NCBI RefSeq assembly: GCF_004745955.1
Contig: NZ_SRLD01000002.1
Coordinates: 124,001 to 188,000, forward strand
From: Hymenobacter elongatus
Lineage (GTDB): Bacteria; Bacteroidota; Bacteroidia; Cytophagales; Hymenobacteraceae
Reading direction: 5' to 3'
DNA length: 64,000 nt
Part shown: piece after piece, positions 1 to 8,317 of the stretch
Position numbering within the stretch: position 1 is the first letter of the stretch
Layout of the letters: every line of letters starts with the position of its first letter
Position numbers and translations under genes: made by a program
Notes under the pieces: generated by a model
What the model saw: only the letters and a program-made list of their open reading frames with translations
The model's database searches: none
What the model was told of the DNA's origin: nothing

Positions 1-228
1 AGCGGAGGCGGCATGCACAACCCGACCCTGATGGCCGCGCTGGCGCGGGAGCTGGCCGATTGTCGGTTTTCAACTACCGCGGCGCTGGGCATCGACCCCG
101 ACGCCAAGGAGGCAGTTCTGTTTGCCATTCTGGCCAACGAAACCTTGGTGGGCGATGCTCGGCCCATAGGAACCGGGGCGCAGGCGGTGCCGGCCATTAC
201 GCTGGGTAAACTCTCGTTTCCGGCCTAA
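1..228 (+). CDS. anmK: Anhydro-N-acetylmuramic acid kinase, C-terminal end (partial)
   Basis: Only the last 75 codons are in the window; the frame is open from base 1 with no start. AnmK phosphorylates 1,6-anhydro-MurNAc recovered from peptidoglycan turnover, giving MurNAc-6-phosphate in the cytoplasm. The fragment begins SGGGMHNP, matching the GGGxxNPxLM segment near the end of the family. It ends with a PDAKEAVLFAILANET stretch that is typical of Bacteroidota AnmK. The gene is convergent with the next one and only 6 bp separate the two stop codons. Assignment rests on these two conserved segments. Confidence 0.82.
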   Translation, partial: SGGGMHNPTLMAALARELADCRFSTTAALGIDPDAKEAVLFAILANETLVGDARPIGTGAQAVPAITLGKLSFPA

Positions 229-234
229 AGCAGC

Positions 235-699
235 TTACTTACGGGTTGTTTGCGGAGCCGGAATCAGCCCAAAGCTCAGGATGCGGGTGGCGGTCGAATC
301 CCGGAACGTCACATCCAGCTGCACCGTGGGCACTGCCGCCAGCGAGTCGCTTTTGAAAGTGAAGCTGTAGAAGCTGCGCACGTCGTTGTTCTCTCCCATC
401 CGGTAGCCCAGCTTATACAGGTCGATGGACGTGCCGCGCTGCTGCCCTTGGTCGTATAAGGGCTGAGCCGCCCGCCGAAACTGCTTGGCCGTGGTAGTAG
501 CCCGCACTTGGGGAGCCAGCAGCTGGTAGGCTGTAGTGTACTCCCCACGCAGCACGGCCAGCAAAAACTGCCGGGCCACCTGCACCTGCGACGGCCGGGC
601 TGCTCCCGGCCCCGCCAGCGGTAGTAAAAGCAGCAGCAAGACGCCGACGCGGGCCCAGGAGCGTGCGTGCCAACCCGTAGTCAGGGAACGTAATTTCAT
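235..699 (-). CDS. Small secreted protein of unknown function
   Basis: 154 residues from the ATG at 699; an in-frame ATG at 807 also exists but lies inside the upstream terminator, so I prefer 699. The N-terminus has basic residues followed by a leucine-rich core (about residues 16-28) and a small-residue stretch, which reads as a Sec signal peptide. The mature part (ARQFLLAVLRGEYTTAYQLL, then a beta-rich second half) resembles small NTF2-like or DUF3887/DUF4019-like periplasmic proteins. That family guess is low confidence. No catalytic residues are recognisable. Confidence 0.6.
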   Translation of the reverse strand: MKLRSLTTGWHARSWARVGVLLLLLLPLAGPGAARPSQVQVARQFLLAVLRGEYTTAYQLLAPQVRATTTAKQFRRAAQPLYDQGQQRGTSIDLYKLGYRMGENNDVRSFYSFTFKSDSLAAVPTVQLDVTFRDSTATRILSFGLIPAPQTTRK

Positions 700-745
700 T
701 GTCGGCTCCCTGTCAAATACGGGGCCACGTACCGCAAGCGGGCAC

Positions 746-801
746 AAAAACGGCGGCACCGGCTCCGGAAGATATCTTCCGGAGCTAGTGTCGCCGTTTT
801 T
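746..801 (-). terminator. Strong intrinsic terminator of the CARDB gene
   Basis: A long imperfect inverted repeat with about 27-bp arms and only a few mismatches centres on the palindrome GAAGATATCTTC. It is flanked by A and T runs at both ends, so it can act in either direction. It lies 24 bp past the stop of the large CARDB protein and just upstream of the small secreted gene, separating the two transcripts. Confidence 0.85.
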
Positions 802-824
802 CGCCATGTTACTTACCGCAGGCG

Positions 825-3800
825 CTAGTCGATAACGACGCGCCGGGTTACATTCAGGTTCTCGCCCGTGATGCGCAACGTGTAGACGCCGCTATTCAGG
901 CCATCGGTAGCAAAGCGGGTCGGGGTTCGCCCAGCCGTCAGCGTCTGCTGCTGCCGGCTCACTTGCTGGCCAATGCTGTTGTAGAGCGTAAGCTCGGCTA
1001 CTTTTCCGGTGCTGGGCCCGTCCAGTTGCACGGAGAAAGCGCCGGCCGTTACGGGGTTAGGATACACACTGAGCGTGAAACCGTTCAGCTGCTCTTTCAA
1101 CCCAGTAGTCAGCGTTACCGTCAGGGCGCGGCTGATGACGTTGTTTTGCTCATTCGATTCGGTTACCGCACCCTGGTAATCGGCTACATACAGCACGTAG
1201 TAGTTGCCGGGCGTAGTGGTAGCCGGAATGGCAAAAGAAGTGGCGCGGGTGTTACCAGCCCCTGCTGGCATTGTAGCCGCAGCCACAGTAGCCAGCAGCA
1301 CGTCAGCGCTGCTCAGTACGGCATCGGCCGACAGATAGAAAGCAACGGTGCTCTGGCCCGCCGCCGCCGTACCCGAGTTAGTCAGCAGGCAGGAAGCGGC
1401 TACCGTGTTACCCGCTTGGACGGCCGTCGGATTTACGGAAGGCTGCGACACTACCAGATCGGGCAGCGCCGCCACCACTGTCACCGACTGGGCTACCGTA
1501 TTGTTGGTCTCGTTGCTTTCGACTACCGTTCCGAAGGGGTCAGCGGCGTATACAATGTAGTAGGAACCCGGCACGACACCGGTTGGAATGCTGAACACGC
1601 CGGCGCGCGAGGCACTCAGGCCAGCGGCCAATACGCCGCCGCTGCTGCTGCCCAGCAACAGGTCATTGCTATCGAGCGTGGTGTTCAGCGACAAGTAGTA
1701 GCCCAGCTGGCTGCTGCTGGCGTCGCCGGTACCGCGGTTGCGTATCGTGGCGCCCAGTCCGAGGGTACCGCCAGCAGTTACCGAACTCGACGACTGCGTT
1801 GGCGTTTGCACGTCCAGATCGACAGGCAGGGCTGTAGTAGCAACGCACGACACGGAAGCCTGGAAGCCTGGGTTGGTAATGCTACCATCACTGGTGAAGA
1901 GCAAGGTTAAAGCGCCCGAGCTACCCTGAGCCGTGATGATGCCGGGGTTGTAGGTGTAATACCCGATGACCGGCGAGCTGGTCGTCGGACCGTCATAAAT
2001 CGTCAGCCCGTCGCAGCAAGACTCTACCGAGAAAAAGCTGAACGACAAGCGGATCTTGCTGCCGGTAGTAGCGGGGTTGATGGTCAGCGAGCCATTGGCA
2101 TTGTTGCTGTAATAATCGTCGCCGCCGTGGTCGGTTACGGTCGTGCTGCACGTCGTGACGGTAGCGCTACCGCTGGCAGGCACCACCACTCCACTGAACG
2201 GCGCGGTTATGGTCAGAACGTTAGAAGCCACGTTATTAAGCTCATTCGTCTCATTCACCTGGCTCTGATAGTCGGCCACAAACAACACGTAGTAAGCACC
2301 GGCCGTCGTAGTAGCCGGAATAACGGGAGTAGCGGAAAGGTAGGCGTAGCCATTGGCGTAGAGAGCAGGACCAGTTGCGGAGCCCAACAAGACGTCATTC
2401 GCACTCAGCGCATTATCCGTCGACAGATAAAAGCCCAGGGTGCTGATGGCGGAGTAGCTATTGCCTTGGTTAATGACGGTCGCGCCCATGTTCAGGCTGG
2501 CACCCGCCGCCGCCGATATACGGGCCAGGCCGGGCTGAATCACCGCCAGATCGATGCCGGGAGCTACCACCGTCAGACTCGCAAAAGCAACGTTATTGAG
2601 CTCGTTGGTTTCCGTAACCTGGTTCTGATGGTCGGCCACGAACAGTACGTAGTACGTGCCGGCCGCCGTACCACTCGGAATCGTCAGGGAAGGATAGCGG
2701 GTGGAGTACCCACCGCTGCTCAATGGGCCACCCGTTGTAGCCGATAACAAAACGTCATCGGCACTCAGCAACGTGTTGGTCGAAAGGTAATAGCCGGCGC
2801 TGGAGCTGGGGGCCACCGTATTTCCTTGGTTCACCACATAATGATTGCCGGTAATCGTGGTGCCGGCAGTGGTCGTTGTCGAGTTCAGGTAAGCCGACTG
2901 AATGACCAGGTCGATGCTGGGGGCCACCACCGTAATGGTCACGCTGCGCACGTTGTTCTGCTCATTCGACTCGGGTACCTGATTCTGATAATCGGCCGCA
3001 AACAAGATATAGTAGGTGCCGGGCGTAGCCGTAGCCGGAATGGTGAGCGTCGCGCCGGGATAGTTGCCGTAGCCGGCTGTCAGCGCGCCGCCGGTGCTGC
3101 TACCGAGCAGTACATCGTTGGCCGACAGGGTAGCATCGGAGGAGAAGTAATAGCCGAGGTTGCTGGAGGCAGCCGTGCTATTGCCTTGGTTATAGAGATA
3201 CGCGCTGGCGCTGACAGCCGTACCGGCCGACAGCGTGTAGTAGCCCAGGCTGGCCTGCGACACAATCAGATCGACGGAGGGAGCGGCCACCGTGAGGGCG
3301 ACGGCGGCCACGTTGTTTTGCTCGTTGCTCTCGCCCACCACGTTTTGGTAGTCGGCCGCAAACAGGATGTAGTAAGTACCCGGTGCCGTACCCGATGGCA
3401 CGTTGGTGCTTGCACTACGGTACGAAGGGTAATTTGCGCCCAGCACGCCGCCGTAAGCGGAAGCAAGCAACTGGTCGCTGGCGTCCAGCGTGGTATTGCT
3501 GGAAAGGTAAAACCCAACGCTGCTATAGGTGGCCGTGGCATTGCCTTGGTTCGTGATGGAGCAGGCAAGCGCCAGCATATTGCCGGGAGCCGTACTGGTG
3601 GGGTTCACCGAGGGCTGCTGAATTATTAAATCCACGGTGGGCGGCACCACGTTCAGATACACGCTTGCGATGTTGTTTTGCTCGTTGCTCTCGCTCACCA
3701 CATTCTGGTAGTCGGCCACAAACAGCACGTAATAGGCACCGGGCGTAGTGGTGGCAGGCAGCTGCAGGTAGCTATTGCGGCTCGAATAGGCTCCCACCGA

Positions 3801-4478
3801 TAGGCTACCGCCCGTCGAGTTACCCAGCAATACGTCGGCCGCGTCCAGAGTAGCATTCGCCGACAGGTAGTAGCCAATGTTGCTGCTGGTGGCTGTGGTA
3901 CCCGATAGGTTGTAGATGGAGCTGTAAAGCGTCAGGCTGCTGCCTGGCACCGCTGCTACGGGCGTTACGGAAGCGCCCTGAATCGCCAGATCTGACTGCG
4001 GCACAGTGGTTACGCAGGCAATATCGGTCGCGAAGCCACTGTAGCCGCTGGTGTAGTAGTCGGTGGCGAAGCGCACCGTCAGCGTGCCGGTGCTGTTGGT
4101 GGCATACACGGTGCCGGGGCTCTGGTAGTCGAAGTAGGTGCCGATAACCGGAGCAGAAATAGACGAGCCGTCATAAATCGTCAGCCGGTCGTAGTAGCCC
4201 ACCGAGAAGGTGCTGAACTGCAGACGCACCTTGTTGCCAGCCGTTGCAGGCGAGATGGTGACGACCCCGTTGGCGTTACCGGAGTAGGTACCCGTGGCCC
4301 CACCGTTGTCGTAGAGCGTGCCGCTACAGGTGGTAATGGCCGTAGTGCCCGTGGTGGGCATGGTATAGGTCTGGGCTATGGCGGGCCCGGTCAGCAGTAC
4401 CAGAAGCGCCGCTACTAAGGTCCGCCAACTGTAGCCGGCAGTGGAGTGGCGGGTGTTGTAAGCGTAGTGTTGTGTCAT
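825..4478 (-). CDS. Large secreted CUB/CARDB repeat protein with T9SS sorting domain
   Basis: 1217 residues from the ATG at 4478, chosen because it directly precedes a signal peptide (LVAALLVLLTGPAIAQ, cleavage near residue 36); an upstream in-frame start at 4565 would put 29 residues before it. Order: signal peptide; CUB-like domain (about 50-155); five CARDB repeats of about 119 residues (about 160-755); second CUB-like domain (about 770-875); two more CARDB repeats (about 880-1118); C-terminal type IX secretion sorting domain (about 1135-1217, beginning LSVYPNPVT). CARDB repeats are adhesion-module-like beta sandwiches; each ends in an ESNEQNN-type motif. Expected to be exported, carried through the outer membrane by T9SS and anchored or released at the surface. 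Role is unknown: adhesion, matrix or a scaffold are possible. No catalytic domain seen. Confidence 0.88.
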   Translation of the reverse strand: MTQHYAYNTRHSTAGYSWRTLVAALLVLLTGPAIAQTYTMPTTGTTAITTCSGTLYDNGGATGTYSGNANGVVTISPATAGNKVRLQFSTFSVGYYDRLTIYDGSSISAPVIGTYFDYQSPGTVYATNSTGTLTVRFATDYYTSGYSGFATDIACVTTVPQSDLAIQGASVTPVAAVPGSSLTLYSSIYNLSGTTATSSNIGYYLSANATLDAADVLLGNSTGGSLSVGAYSSRNSYLQLPATTTPGAYYVLFVADYQNVVSESNEQNNIASVYLNVVPPTVDLIIQQPSVNPTSTAPGNMLALACSITNQGNATATYSSVGFYLSSNTTLDASDQLLASAYGGVLGANYPSYRSASTNVPSGTAPGTYYILFAADYQNVVGESNEQNNVAAVALTVAAPSVDLIVSQASLGYYTLSAGTAVSASAYLYNQGNSTAASSNLGYYFSSDATLSANDVLLGSSTGGALTAGYGNYPGATLTIPATATPGTYYILFAADYQNQVPESNEQNNVRSVTITVVAPSIDLVIQSAYLNSTTTTAGTTITGNHYVVNQGNTVAPSSSAGYYLSTNTLLSADDVLLSATTGGPLSSGGYSTRYPSLTIPSGTAAGTYYVLFVADHQNQVTETNELNNVAFASLTVVAPGIDLAVIQPGLARISAAAGASLNMGATVINQGNSYSAISTLGFYLSTDNALSANDVLLGSATGPALYANGYAYLSATPVIPATTTAGAYYVLFVADYQSQVNETNELNNVASNVLTITAPFSGVVVPASGSATVTTCSTTVTDHGGDDYYSNNANGSLTINPATTGSKIRLSFSFFSVESCCDGLTIYDGPTTSSPVIGYYTYNPGIITAQGSSGALTLLFTSDGSITNPGFQASVSCVATTALPVDLDVQTPTQSSSSVTAGGTLGLGATIRNRGTGDASSSQLGYYLSLNTTLDSNDLLLGSSSGGVLAAGLSASRAGVFSIPTGVVPGSYYIVYAADPFGTVVESNETNNTVAQSVTVVAALPDLVVSQPSVNPTAVQAGNTVAASCLLTNSGTAAAGQSTVAFYLSADAVLSSADVLLATVAAATMPAGAGNTRATSFAIPATTTPGNYYVLYVADYQGAVTESNEQNNVISRALTVTLTTGLKEQLNGFTLSVYPNPVTAGAFSVQLDGPSTGKVAELTLYNSIGQQVSRQQQTLTAGRTPTRFATDGLNSGVYTLRITGENLNVTRRVVID
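2203..3995 (-). repeat. Five tandem ~358-bp coding repeats (CARDB units)
   Basis: Five consecutive units encode the CARDB repeats 1-5 of the large surface protein. The best conserved part of every unit is the segment coding for the YYxLFxADYQNxVxExNExNN motif. The units are diverged rather than identical, so this is an old expansion. Two further units lie beyond the second CUB domain, at about 1100-1820. Confidence 0.8.
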
Positions 4479-4611
4479 ACACGGTGGGTAAGAAAATAAG
4501 CTAAAATGCGCTGGCAGCGCCAGCAGCCCGGCAGTCAGCCAGATTGTTGTGAACGGGAAATACAAGGTGGGATGCAGGCAGGTGCGCGCCCAGCAAGTGC
4601 CAAAGCTGGCG

Positions 4612-4926
4612 CTACTCCGCTGGGTGGGGCACCAGAATAAATACGTCTTCGCCGGGGCGTTTCATGATGTACTTCTCCCGGGCGAATTTCTCCAGGAGCT
4701 CGGGGCTGCTCAGTAGCTCGGCCCGGTCTTTTTTCACTAGCTCAATATTGTTCAGGTAATATTCCTTCTCGCCCTGCAGCTCGCGCCACTTGGCATACAT
4801 GTCGTATTGCTTCACCAGATCATTCGAGTCGAATACCAGCATCCAGACCAGAAAGCCCACGCCCGCCAGGAAATAAAAGCTGCGCAAAAAACGGGGCACC
4901 CGTTGAAATAACTGGAGTAACTGCAT
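4612..4926 (-). CDS. divIC: Septum formation initiator DivIC/FtsB-like protein
   Basis: 104 residues from the ATG at 4926, preceded by a GAGGG that could be a weak ribosome binding site; a TTG 9 bp upstream is the alternative. It has one membrane segment (FYFLAGVGFLVWMLVF), then a coiled-coil-like helix (about 40-75) and an EKFAREKYIMKRPGEDVFIL end typical of the DivIC/FtsB family. These bitopic proteins work with FtsL and DivIB/FtsQ in the divisome. It lies just downstream of eno on the same strand, a pairing also seen in other bacteria. Confidence 0.85.
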   Translation of the reverse strand: MQLLQLFQRVPRFLRSFYFLAGVGFLVWMLVFDSNDLVKQYDMYAKWRELQGEKEYYLNNIELVKKDRAELLSSPELLEKFAREKYIMKRPGEDVFILVPHPAE

Positions 4927-4932
4927 AGCCCT

Positions 4933-4940
4933 CAAAGATA
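4933..4940 (-). promoter_or_regulatory. Candidate -7 promoter box of divIC
   Basis: TATCTTTG on the minus strand fits the Bacteroidota -7 consensus TAnnTTTG. It ends only 6 nt before the divIC ATG, so transcription would begin at or next to the start codon and the mRNA would be leaderless. No clear -33 TTG was found at the right distance, so this could be chance. Confidence 0.45.
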
Positions 4941-4944
4941 AAAC

Positions 4945-4978
4945 AAAGGGTCCGGTCTGTGTACAGACCGGACCCTTT
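4945..4978 (-). terminator. Intrinsic terminator of eno
   Basis: Perfect inverted repeat with 16-bp arms (AAAGGGTCCGGTCTGT and its complement) and a 2-nt centre, followed on the minus strand by TTTGTTTT. It starts 34 bp after the eno stop and lies between eno and divIC, so divIC probably needs its own promoter or read-through. Confidence 0.85.
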
Positions 4979-5012
4979 AAATTTCACTAAAAGCCGTGGA
5001 ATTATCCAAGCG

Positions 5013-6377
<1,365 letters not shown>

Positions 6378-6392
6378 TCACTACGGACGCGC

Positions 6393-7196
6393 CTACCCTT
6401 CCAGCCACTTCCGGAACTCCGGCGTTTGGGCCGCGCTGGTAATAAGCGTGGTGTTGCTGCCGCGCAGCCTCACCGCCAGCCGCCCGTTGAAATACGGCTC
6501 CACTTTCTCCACATGCGCAATACTGACCAGCTCCGAGCGGTTGAGGCGGCCAAAGCGGGCGGGGTCGAGCTGGCGCTCCAGCTCCGTGAGCGTGCCGCCC
6601 AGCGGGTAGCGCACCCCGGCCCCATCCACGGCAAACGTAATGCCTTCGTCAGCCTGCACGTAGGCCACTTCGTCCACTTGCAACACGTAGAGGCCATTGC
6701 GCATGCGCACCGAGAAGCGCTGCTTGTACGTGGGCTGGGCATTGTGGCGCAGCGCCTGGCTCAGCTCGCGCAGTATCTCGGGGCTTAGCTCCGCCCGCGG
6801 GGCCTCTGGTGCGGGCAAGGCGGTGGGCGCGGCAAAGCTGCTGCGCAGGAACTGATACTTGTCGAGCGCCTGCCGGAACTGGGCGTAGTCGAAGGGCTTG
6901 AGCAGGTAGGCAATGCCGTTGCCCCGGAAAGCGGCCAGCAGAAACTGGTCGTAGGCCGTCGTAAAAATAATGGGACACGTCACCCGAAACCGCTCATACA
7001 GCGAGAAAACGTTACCGTCGAGTAGCTCAATGTCCGAAAACAGCAGGTCGGGCATGGGGTGAGTCTGGAGCCAGTGCAAGGCCTTTTCCACGCTGCGCAC
7101 CACCGGCGGCGCTTCGTTGAGGAGGCCGGCCTGTTTCAGAAACTGAATAGTCTGGCGGGCTGCAATTTCTTCGTCTTCGAGAATCAGGATTGTCAT
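6393..7196 (-). CDS. LytTR-family response regulator
   Basis: 267 residues. Receiver domain at about 1-120, with acidic pocket ELEDEE near residues 7-9, phospho-acceptor Asp55 (LLFSDIEL), Thr79/80 and Lys100 (LLKPFD). A linker follows, then a LytTR DNA-binding domain (about 160-265). It controls transcription in response to its partner kinase. The start overlaps the end of the kinase gene by 4 bp (ATGA), so translation is coupled. The upstream beta-barrel gene in the same operon may be the sensed transport function or the regulated target. The stimulus cannot be read from sequence. Confidence 0.92.
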   Translation of the reverse strand: MTILILEDEEIAARQTIQFLKQAGLLNEAPPVVRSVEKALHWLQTHPMPDLLFSDIELLDGNVFSLYERFRVTCPIIFTTAYDQFLLAAFRGNGIAYLLKPFDYAQFRQALDKYQFLRSSFAAPTALPAPEAPRAELSPEILRELSQALRHNAQPTYKQRFSVRMRNGLYVLQVDEVAYVQADEGITFAVDGAGVRYPLGGTLTELERQLDPARFGRLNRSELVSIAHVEKVEPYFNGRLAVRLRGSNTTLITSAAQTPEFRKWLEG

Positions 7197-8299
7197 CGAC
7201 GCGCGGGTAGCAGGGTGGCGGGCTGGGGCTGTGGGTGGGCCCTGGGCGTGGTGGACAGTGCCGCCGGGCGCGGGGCCTGGCGCAGCACCGGTATCCGCAC
7301 CCGAAACTCGGCCCCGGTATTTTCCACGATGATGGCCTTCCCAAACAGCAGCCGGTACCGGTCACGCAGGTTGGCCAGGCCGGTCCCGGTCGAGTCGACG
7401 GGTGTAAGCTTGGGGCGTAGCGCATGCTCCACCACCAGCTCCGACTCGGTGAATCGAATGGTAATCAGCAGCGGCTGCTCCTCATCGCCGACATTGTGCT
7501 TAATAGCGTTTTCGACCAGCAGTTGCAGCGTCCCCGGCACCACCAGCAAGCCCGTAAGGTCGGGGGCGGCGAGCCGCTCCTGCCGAAAAGCATAGGCCCC
7601 GCCGAAGCGGTGGCGCAGCAGGTAGATGTACTCATCCACGAATTGCAACTCCTCTTCCAGCGTCACGAAGTCGTCGTCTTTGTGGCGGATGAGGAACCGG
7701 TAGAGGTTGGCAAAGCGGTTCAGGTACTCATTGGCCACGGCCGGGTCCTGCTGAATGAGGCCGCGCAGCACGTTGAGGTTGTTGAACAGAAAATGCGGAT
7801 CGATCTGGGCCTTGAGGGTACGCAGCTCACTTTCCGTCTGGGCTTGCTGGGCCAGCACCAGCCGCTGCTGTATCTCGAAGTAGCGCTTGCCCGTCAGCAC
7901 CACGGCCAGCACGCCGTAGCTCAGCGCGTGGCGCCACACGCCAGCCGCCAACCGGGCCGGGGTTAAAGCAGCCCAACTAAGCTCCTGGGTTTCGTTGAAA
8001 GCCACCGCGTAGCCCGTCGAGTAGAGCACGCTGCTCAGCAGCAGAAACAACGGCAGCAGCAGCAGCGCCCGGCGGCGGGTCTGGGGCATCTGCAAGGCGG
8101 GCAACAGATGAAATACCAACAGGTACACCGTAGCCGAATCGAGCAGCACCGTGTAGGCCATACCGCGCAGGCCCAACGACAGGTCATGGTTTGCTATGTA
8201 GTCGGGTAGCAGTACAATGGTAACAACCACCCAGTAGCCAGCGGCGGTGAGCCAGTCGGAACGCCTTGGGTGGCGTGATGGAGCAGAGTGGCAGGACAT
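7193..8299 (-). CDS. LytS/YehU-type membrane sensor histidine kinase
   Basis: 368 residues from the ATG at 8299 (a GTG two codons earlier is possible). Four hydrophobic segments occur at about 19-37, 45-68, 78-97 and 120-137. A coiled linker follows, then a His_kinase domain with phospho-acceptor His169 in AQIDPHFLFNNLN, and an HATPase_c domain with N-box LVENAIKHN (Asn264). The second G box (GTGLANLRDRY) is present. Family PF06580 kinases pair with LytTR regulators, as here. The Pro/Arg-rich last 35 residues look disordered. The gene is 18 bp downstream of the beta-barrel protein gene. Confidence 0.92.
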   Translation of the reverse strand: MSCHSAPSRHPRRSDWLTAAGYWVVVTIVLLPDYIANHDLSLGLRGMAYTVLLDSATVYLLVFHLLPALQMPQTRRRALLLLPLFLLLSSVLYSTGYAVAFNETQELSWAALTPARLAAGVWRHALSYGVLAVVLTGKRYFEIQQRLVLAQQAQTESELRTLKAQIDPHFLFNNLNVLRGLIQQDPAVANEYLNRFANLYRFLIRHKDDDFVTLEEELQFVDEYIYLLRHRFGGAYAFRQERLAAPDLTGLLVVPGTLQLLVENAIKHNVGDEEQPLLITIRFTESELVVEHALRPKLTPVDSTGTGLANLRDRYRLLFGKAIIVENTGAEFRVRIPVLRQAPRPAALSTTPRAHPQPQPATLLPARR

Positions 8300-8317
8300 A
8301 TTCACAGCCTGAAGGTG

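Noticed and set aside
963-1910. Plus-strand 315-codon open frame within the CARDB gene
   Set aside because: Antisense to the repeat-coding gene; repeat periodicity keeps the frame open. Composition (Gly, Arg, Gln, His) and lack of family likeness fit a shadow.
2203-3995. CRISPR array
   Set aside because: Repeated units are ~358 bp and coding (CARDB); no short direct repeats with unique spacers.
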